Source of the DNA: Candidatus Delongbacteria bacterium
Lineage (GTDB): Bacteria > JAGOEH01
Length of the DNA: 19,177 bases
Assembly (NCBI GenBank): GCA_017997825.1
Contig: JAGOEH010000047.1
Span: 1-19,177 of the forward strand
Direction: 5' to 3'
The notes beneath the pieces were generated by a model. That model had not been told where the DNA came from. It made no database searches and saw only the letters and a list, made by a program, of their open reading frames with translations. The position numbers and the translations under genes are program-made. Below, piece by piece: positions 14,310 through 19,177 of the stretch. The first letter of the stretch is position 1. Every line of letters begins with the position of its first letter.

Positions 14310-14677
14310 CGGCTTGGATTAAATGCTCAGCGGAGATAGTGGTGTAACGAGTGTCTAACCGTTTATCAGGCTTTGTTGAGCCTGGCGGAATGTGCTGAAG
14401 ATCAGGCCGGCTGACCGGATGGATGGGGAGATGTTCGGTTGTATAATCAAGCCGGGAGATCGATTGGATGCTTGGAGTTATCGAATCCGCTCGACTGATC
14501 ATTGTGGAATGGATAGGGGACTGCGGCTGTAAGTACAGGCCGGTGAGGAACGTGCGAATATGCGAGGTGATGTAAAAGATTCACATACGCGAGGATGTGA
14601 AAAAATGCTAATATGCGGTGATATATAAAAATATTGATATGGAGGGAAATGGAGGATTGCCGATCAATCCGGAGATA
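14310..14677. other. Non-coding stretch between convergent genes
   Basis: No credible gene. It holds a 6-bp hairpin CAGGCT-TTGTTG-AGCCTG (14367-14384) and, at its right end, three diverged copies of a short repeat described separately. A 78-codon minus-strand frame overlapping the terminator is not called. Confidence 0.5.
14559..14632. repeat. Three diverged tandem copies of a ~27-bp unit
   Basis: The copies begin TATGCGAGGTGATGTAAAA (14559), TACGCGAGGATGTGAAAAA (14586) and TATGCGGTGATATATAAAA (14612). The period is about 26-27 bp. It lies just past the 3' end of the CHASE4 gene. Confidence 0.45.
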
Positions 14678-16069
14678 TCAGACCGCGATCATCTGGATAT
14701 AGGCGGCGGCCTTGAACGAGGTGATCTCTTCGGATATAGGCAAATAACGGCATATCAGATTGTAGGTAAGGGTTGGGTCGAGACCGGGGAATCCGCTGAG
14801 ACGGGTATCGTAGGCAATTTGAGTGAAGGCTTCTTTTTCGGGCAGGATATGGTTCGGGAAAATGGTGGAAAAATTGGGATCATCCAGAATTGAATAGGAT
14901 TGGAACGCATCGATGGATAAAACTCCGAACAGACGGAGTCCGGCCGGATTGATCCGGACAATGTGCCCGGCTTGGTCGATAAAAAGTTTGGCGGTGATCG
15001 ATTCGGTGAAGAGAAAATCGGATGGATCGGCGGGTTGATGGGAATGGGATTCCTCTTGTTCCTGATGGGTATGATGCAGGAATGATTCAATAATGCGGGC
15101 GAATTCGTTTTTACCTTTATTGAGGATCTCCATCGAAACTTCCGATCCGGAATCCAGTTTTCGGATCTTGGCGTTCAGATCATCAAGCCGGCTCAGTACT
15201 AATTTATAAAAGAGGATGATGGTCAGCAAGGTAATGATGACGGCGACGATCACCATGAATCCCATTAGGTAATGGATGGTGCTATGACCGAGATTGGAGA
15301 TGCGGCGGGGGTAGGAGAGACGGAAGTGGATATGGCGCTGGTTATCAAGGTCGTTCATGAAAAAGTGGGCGATCATGGTTTGAGGATCGGCCTGTTTATG
15401 ATAAGCGGCCGAATCGGTTTTGAGAAAAACATCAAAGCTGTCGGTAACGCTGAGATTCATGACCTCAAAATTCAGAAGGGTTCGCTGCCGGATCTGATCA
15501 ACCATTGCCTGATCCAGATATTTCAGGGTGACATAAACCCCCATGGAAGGGCCACCGGCATCGGTACGGAGAATCGGATGGGAAACAAACAGAATTGGGG
15601 TATCGAAAACTAGGACCAGACCGGCTTGAACCTGATCCATCCGTTCGGGCTGTAGGAAGCGTTGATGGACGAATTCAACGACCGCGGCGGTATCCTTCAG
15701 CCATTGATCCTCTTCGATATGAAATCTTGAGAAAAGGCTCTGGTTTTGGTGATTGATGATGCTGACATAATTAAGCCCCAGATTGTTGATGACCTCATCG
15801 CTCATATTGGAATGGATAAAATTGGGGTTAGGGGATTTAGTGAAAGCCACCATATCATCCCAGGCCGAATAATCGTAGTTGATGGTCTTGATCTTTTCGA
15901 TTTCATCCATAAAAGCCGATTCGATCCGGTGAATGTTATTCTGCAGTTCTTCTTCTTCCAGGATGGCAAACGATTTTTGTAATACCAGGGTGGCGATCAA
16001 ATAGGTGCTGACGAACAACAGGATCAAAGTGCTGCTGATGATAATAAGAACCTTGCTTTTAAGGCTCAT
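14678..16069 (-). CDS. CHASE4-PAS membrane receptor without an output domain
   Basis: A membrane sensory protein whose effector is missing. From the ATG at 16069 it has 463 residues: a membrane helix (about 7-29), a periplasmic CHASE4-type domain (about 45-200, with the typical INYDYSAWDDMVAF at 63-76), a second helix (about 266-290), a HAMP-like linker (about 291-335), a His-rich spacer, and a PAS domain (about 353-460: LFIDQAGHIVRINPAGLRLFG). It stops right after PAS; no HisKA, GGDEF, EAL, HD-GYP or MCP follows. The frame is open back to 16249, but that would begin inside the -35 box of its promoter; GGAG 6 nt before 16069 and the membrane anchor starting there decide the start. It may signal by protein contact, or be the truncated remnant of a kinase or cyclase. 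Neighbours give no hint. Confidence 0.8.
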   Translation of the reverse strand: MSLKSKVLIIISSTLILLFVSTYLIATLVLQKSFAILEEEELQNNIHRIESAFMDEIEKIKTINYDYSAWDDMVAFTKSPNPNFIHSNMSDEVINNLGLNYVSIINHQNQSLFSRFHIEEDQWLKDTAAVVEFVHQRFLQPERMDQVQAGLVLVFDTPILFVSHPILRTDAGGPSMGVYVTLKYLDQAMVDQIRQRTLLNFEVMNLSVTDSFDVFLKTDSAAYHKQADPQTMIAHFFMNDLDNQRHIHFRLSYPRRISNLGHSTIHYLMGFMVIVAVIITLLTIILFYKLVLSRLDDLNAKIRKLDSGSEVSMEILNKGKNEFARIIESFLHHTHQEQEESHSHQPADPSDFLFTESITAKLFIDQAGHIVRINPAGLRLFGVLSIDAFQSYSILDDPNFSTIFPNHILPEKEAFTQIAYDTRLSGFPGLDPTLTYNLICRYLPISEEITSFKAAAYIQMIAV

Positions 16070-16138
16070 TCGGTGCTCCGTTTCGTTGGAGATAACGTTA
16101 GTGGTTACCGTGAGATTCATTTCATCCTGGTTCGGTGA

Positions 16139-16190
16139 CCCAATGGAATACGCGTCGGATTGAAGAACGATCATCGGAATAGACATTGGG
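16139..16190 (-). promoter_or_regulatory. Possible leader stem of the CHASE4 gene
   Basis: CCCAATG (16139-16145) and CATTGGG (16184-16190) form a 7-bp stem within the predicted 145-nt untranslated leader. Such a long leader is unusual in this window. Confidence 0.3.
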
Positions 16191-16220
16191 ACCAAGTCAT
16201 CCTGCGTATGATCCATATCT

Positions 16221-16249
16221 ATAATAAGCAATCCTGATCGTGTTGTCAA
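16221..16249 (-). promoter_or_regulatory. Sigma70-type promoter of the CHASE4-PAS gene
   Basis: On the minus strand TTGACA (16244-16249), 17 bp, TATTAT (16221-16226). Transcription would start near 16214, which excludes a coding start at 16249. Confidence 0.75.
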
Positions 16250-16269
16250 GATTGGAATTCTTTTTTTAT

Positions 16270-16297
16270 TTGAAGGAATAATTTGGGATGGTATTTT
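16270..16297 (+). promoter_or_regulatory. Weak candidate promoter for the PepF-like gene
   Basis: TTGAAG (16270-16275), 16 bp, TATTTT (16292-16297). It would leave a leader of about 190 nt. No better rightward pair was found in 16250-16497. Confidence 0.3.
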
Positions 16298-16497
16298 GAA
16301 ACCTTTTTTAGTATGATGCGTATAGGCTTGGAAAACAAGAAATGAATTTCGGCCGATGCCGTGTCGAATCGCCGTTTATCAAGGCGGACAACCTATCTGC
16401 CGGCGTGACGGCTTGAGGATCACCACCAGAGAGGAAAGAGGGAAAGTATATATGATCAGTTTTTTTAATCACAATTCCAATCTCGAAAGGAGAGATT

Positions 16498-18429
16498 ATG
16501 AAAGCCAAGATGATGTGGTTGTTGTCGTTGTTGATCGGATTGACAATGGGGGTAACGATGCAGGCTGAAAGCAAGTCGGCCGGGCAGTCCGCCATTCCGA
16601 ACTATTCCGAAACCCTGCGCAAGGATATCCCGGTCGAATACACCTGGAAGATCGAGGATATTTATGCGGACAAGCAGGCCTGGGATGCCGATTTGGCCGA
16701 AACAGAAAAGATGATCGCCCAGATCGATGCCAAGGCTCCGGCTTGGACCCAGTCAGCGGCCGCGATGCTGGAATTTCTGAACCTTCAGAATGATATTTCC
16801 ATGAAGCTCGATCGGCTCTATTCTTATGCGTCCCATCAGAGCAACATGGATATCGGAAATACCGATTATTTGAAGATGAAGGGAAGTATCCAAAGTACGT
16901 CGGTCAATCTGAGCATGAAACTGGCCTTTGTCAATACCGACATTCTTAAGCTGGGCCGGGAAAAGTTTGAGGCTTATCTGAAGGCCGAAGCCGGTCTGGC
17001 ACCGTACAAATTTGGGATTGATGAGGTGTTCCGGGGTGAAGCCCATATTCTTCCGGAAGACCAGCAACGGATTGTCTCGATGACCGGTCTGTTTACCAGC
17101 GCGTTCGATCAGACTGCCGGGACTCTGCGCGATATGGAAATACCACCCCAGGAAGTCACGTTGAGCGACGGCAGTAAGGTCAATCTGAATTACATCAATT
17201 ACTCGATTCACCGGGCTTCCAAGAATCAGGCCGATCGTGAGACCGCCATGGTGGAATACTTCAAGAACATGAAGAAATTCGAGAATACTCTGGCCACCCT
17301 GCTGGATGCCGAGATGAAATCACATTTTTTCAATGCTAAAACCCATAAACACGAGGATTGCCTGAAAGCCAAACTTTTCGGCGACAATATCGATCCGAGT
17401 GTCTATCACAATCTGATCACGACCGTTAAGGAGAATCTGGAACCGCTCCATCGCTATATCCGTCTGAAACAGCGCATGTTGAAGCTGGACAAGTATCATT
17501 ATTATGATATCTACGCCTCGGCCGTCAAGTCGGTGGATAAAAAGTACACCTGGAATGAAGCCACCACGATTGTCGGAGATTTAGTCAAACCGCTGGGTGC
17601 CGATTACCAGAAGAATTTAAAACGGGCCTTTGTTGAACGCTGGATCGACATCTATCCGAACAAGGGTAAGGAAACCGGTGCCTATTCGGGTGGTGTTTAC
17701 GGTGTTCATCCTTTCGTCAAGATGAACTATGACGGTACTTATAGTGATGTTTCGACGCTGGCCCATGAGCTGGGACACTCGATGCACTCTTTCTATTCCA
17801 ACCAGACTCAGCACTACACCAATTCCCATTACCCGATTTTTCTGGCCGAAGTGGCGTCGACCTTCAATGAGAATCTGTTGATGGATTACCTGCTCAAGAA
17901 CGAGAAGGATGACATGTTCACACTGTTTGTGCTGGACAATTATCTGGAACGATTCCGCGCCACGGTATACCGTCAAACCCTGTTTGCGGAATTCGAGCTG
18001 GAGATGCACCAGATGGTGGAACAGGGCAAGACGCTGACCGCCGATTGGCTGAACGGGAAGTATCTGGAACTGACCCGGTTGTATTACGGGCACGACAAGA
18101 ATGTGACCGATGTCGGGGATTACATCCAGAACGAATGGAGCGTCATTCCTCATTTTTATTATAATTTCTATGTGTTCCAGTACAGCACCGGAATCGTGGC
18201 CTCGATGGCTTTGACCGATCAGGTGTTGAAACAGGGCAAACCGGCGCAGGAACGCTATTTAGGCTTTTTGAAAGCCGGCAGCAGCGATTTTCCGATCGAG
18301 ATCCTGAAGAAGGCCGGGGTGGATATGACACAGCCACAGCCTTATCAGGCGGCCTTGGGACGCTTTGATCAGATGGTGGGCGAGATGGAGAAAATTGTCA
18401 CCCGGCTGGAAAAAAGCGGCAAGATTTGA
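16498..18429 (+). CDS. pepF: Exported oligoendopeptidase F-like M3 metallopeptidase
   Basis: Zinc endopeptidase that cuts short peptides. The 643-residue product carries the M3 signature HELGH (His423, Glu424, His427) in STLAHELGHSMHSFYS, with the third zinc ligand Glu451 in FLAEVASTFNE. The N-terminal region (YTWKIEDIYADKQAWDADL) is the conserved PepF start, and QYSTGIVASMAL and FLKAGSSDFPIEILKKAGVDM match the conserved C-terminal region. Most PepF enzymes are cytosolic and begin near the YTW motif; this one has an added N-terminus MKAKMMWLLSLLIGLTMGV with cleavage likely after MQA, so it should act in the periplasm. AAAGGAGAG precedes the ATG. It is transcribed alone, divergently from the CHASE4 gene, and ends 50 bp before the tRNA. 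Confidence 0.95.
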   Translation: MKAKMMWLLSLLIGLTMGVTMQAESKSAGQSAIPNYSETLRKDIPVEYTWKIEDIYADKQAWDADLAETEKMIAQIDAKAPAWTQSAAAMLEFLNLQNDISMKLDRLYSYASHQSNMDIGNTDYLKMKGSIQSTSVNLSMKLAFVNTDILKLGREKFEAYLKAEAGLAPYKFGIDEVFRGEAHILPEDQQRIVSMTGLFTSAFDQTAGTLRDMEIPPQEVTLSDGSKVNLNYINYSIHRASKNQADRETAMVEYFKNMKKFENTLATLLDAEMKSHFFNAKTHKHEDCLKAKLFGDNIDPSVYHNLITTVKENLEPLHRYIRLKQRMLKLDKYHYYDIYASAVKSVDKKYTWNEATTIVGDLVKPLGADYQKNLKRAFVERWIDIYPNKGKETGAYSGGVYGVHPFVKMNYDGTYSDVSTLAHELGHSMHSFYSNQTQHYTNSHYPIFLAEVASTFNENLLMDYLLKNEKDDMFTLFVLDNYLERFRATVYRQTLFAEFELEMHQMVEQGKTLTADWLNGKYLELTRLYYGHDKNVTDVGDYIQNEWSVIPHFYYNFYVFQYSTGIVASMALTDQVLKQGKPAQERYLGFLKAGSSDFPIEILKKAGVDMTQPQPYQAALGRFDQMVGEMEKIVTRLEKSGKI

Positions 18430-18439
18430 TTTTTTACTA

Positions 18440-18468
18440 TTGACTTTTTAGATGATTTTGATTATCTA
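18440..18468 (+). promoter_or_regulatory. Probable tRNA promoter
   Basis: TTGACT (18440-18445), 17 bp, TATCTA (18463-18468), placed so that transcription starts a few bases before the tRNA. The -10 box is weak. Confidence 0.45.
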
Positions 18469-18479
18469 TGGAGTCAAAT

Positions 18480-18553
18480 GGCGGTGTAGCTCAGCAGGCT
18501 AGAGCAGCGGAATCATAATCCGCGTGTCCGGGGTTCGAATCCCTGCACCGCTA
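18480..18553 (+). tRNA. tRNA-Met (CAT), elongator type
   Basis: Full cloverleaf of 74 nt. The acceptor GGCGGTG pairs with CACCGCT, with a G-U pair at 1:72; the D arm is GCTC...GAGC; the anticodon stem GCGGA/TCCGC holds loop ATCATAA with CAT; the T arm is CGGGG-TTCGAAT-CCCTG, giving four Watson-Crick pairs plus an outer C-G. Discriminator A; CCA is not encoded. The base-paired 1:72 end and the absence of three G-C pairs in the anticodon stem argue against the initiator. A tRNA-Ile2 read by lysidine modification is the alternative, less likely by its similarity to elongator tRNA-Met. Confidence 0.93.
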
Positions 18554-18593
18554 ATCACTAAAACACAACAACTTACATCATCAAAGTCAACCC

Positions 18594-18658
18594 CAAAATG
18601 ACCGGTTATGTCAAGTTTTAATTGACTTGATTTTGGAGTGTCAAAAAAGGTCATTTTG
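18594..18658. repeat. Inverted repeat just downstream of the tRNA
   Basis: CAAAATGACC (18594-18603) and GGTCATTTTG (18649-18658) are perfect inverted copies around 45 bp. Nested inside is TCAAGT-TTTAATTG-ACTTGA (18611-18630). The stretch is more AT-rich than the rest of the window. It could be a hairpin, a transposon-derived repeat (MITE-like) or part of an attachment region. Confidence 0.5.
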
Positions 18659-18710
18659 TGCAGTAATGACAAGGCTTTGAACCGTGTTGAAGCTTTCCAC
18701 TGTTTTTTTA

Positions 18711-18800
18711 GTTTGTACTTCAGGGAGTCTTCAGAATTTTAACCACAAACCCGCCCATATCAAAGAGCGCCGATGATGACTCATGTAGGTTTGTACTTCA
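18711..18800. repeat. 12-bp direct repeat
   Basis: GTTTGTACTTCA occurs at 18711-18722 and again at 18789-18800, 78 bp apart. No coding content lies between the copies. It may mark an old duplication or insertion. Confidence 0.45.
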
Positions 18801-18842
18801 ATTTTTAAGTATTTGGCATTCTCTACAAAGAAAGGATCGATT

Positions 18843-19031
18843 ATGTGGAAAAAATCGGATGCAATCGAGCGGCATCAAGTATTGGTGATTAGCAACGGGC
18901 AACAAGCGCCTTACGGTGATGGCGAACTGATTCAAGCATTCCCGGCAACCAGGGCGGGGATGAGGGAGGCTAAAAACCTGGCCGATCAATGGTATAATCG
19001 ACCGTTTATCATTAATCCTAAATCGGAATAA
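18843..19031 (+). CDS. Small protein of unknown function
   Basis: Not recognised. The frame gives 62 residues from the ATG at 18843, which has AAAGGA 7-8 nt upstream; the frame stays open to a TTG at 18813 but that start has no ribosome site. The product begins MWKKSDAIERHQVLVISNG and continues with an Ala-rich helix-like part (AGMREAKNLADQWYN) and ends RPFIINPKSE. Composition looks protein-like, mixed hydrophobic and charged, with no signal peptide, membrane helix or Cys. Its position after a tRNA in repeat-bearing DNA fits accessory or mobile cargo, but no integrase is in the window. Confidence 0.5.
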   Translation: MWKKSDAIERHQVLVISNGQQAPYGDGELIQAFPATRAGMREAKNLADQWYNRPFIINPKSE

Positions 19032-19177
19032 CCCATAATTTCAATAAATGGCCGCCTGGGAGGCTCAAGGTTGATCGAAAATGGTCGATGAGGGTAATTG
19101 GTCACCCTGGAAATTTGAGTGGTTCCTTGGGCTTCTTTCGCGTTAAAACGAAAAACAGACAAATTTTACAAAATAAA
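19032..19177. other. Right end of window, no gene seen
   Basis: The stretch contains a short stem AGGGT-AATTGGTC-ACCCT (19091-19108) after the small gene, without a T-tract. It becomes AT-rich at the edge. Nothing else is supported. Confidence 0.4.

Noticed and set aside
14559-14632. CRISPR array
   Set aside because: The three short units are diverged, adjacent without unique spacers, and no cas gene is present.
16070-16249. Upstream extension of the CHASE4 gene by 60 codons
   Set aside because: The TTG at 16249 is the first part of the -35 box of its own promoter, and the ATG at 16069 has a well-placed GGAG and begins the membrane helix.
18480-18553. Initiator tRNA
   Set aside because: Position 1:72 is a G-U pair rather than the C-A mismatch, and the anticodon stem lacks the three consecutive G-C pairs.

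Overview
The window looks like chromosome from an uncultured bacterium of the FCB group (Bacteroidota, Calditrichota, KSB1, Zixibacteria and relatives). The main clue is the secreted protein at 3202-4299, which ends in a T9SS-type sorting or FlgD-like domain containing YPNPFNPTITISF. Aspartate-rich secreted repeats, an outer-membrane barrel ending in Phe, a Tat-exported TldD and a tRNA without encoded CCA fit this. The phylum cannot be fixed from sequence alone.

Layout. (1) 1-2821, minus strand: ackA followed by a pruA/rocA-type P5C dehydrogenase that runs off the left edge. They form an operon behind a near-consensus sigma70 promoter with a palindrome in its spacer. (2) 3202-9597, plus strand: two secreted Asp-rich proteins, an outer-membrane beta-barrel, a membrane histidine kinase and an NtrC-type sigma54 activator. 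The last four genes are nearly contiguous behind a promoter embedded in the end of the first gene and a perfect 13-bp hairpin. This is the best candidate here for an undescribed system: a surface complex with its own envelope-sensing regulator. (3) 9796-10749, minus strand: a Gfo/Idh/MocA oxidoreductase with a perfect-consensus promoter and a strong Shine-Dalgarno, but no ATG, GTG or TTG where the protein should start. (4) 10898-11090: a possible small RNA with promoter, nested stems and an intrinsic terminator. (5) 11309-14223: tldD-tldE (pmbA) pair in which only TldD has a Tat signal, closed by a strong terminator. (6) 14678-16069, minus strand: a CHASE4-PAS membrane receptor with no output domain. 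(7) 16498-18429: an exported PepF-like M3 oligopeptidase. (8) 18480-18553: tRNA-Met(CAT), followed by more AT-rich, repeat-containing DNA with one small unrecognised ORF.

How they fit together. The 3202-9597 block reads as a coherent surface and regulatory unit. The right half is enriched in exported peptidases (Tat-TldD/TldE, PepF), suggesting peptide processing or scavenging outside the cytoplasm, and the P5C dehydrogenase and acetate kinase fit amino-acid catabolism with acetate-linked ATP formation. These links are inferences from domains and gene order. All coordinates, motifs and repeats were read by eye from the sequence.
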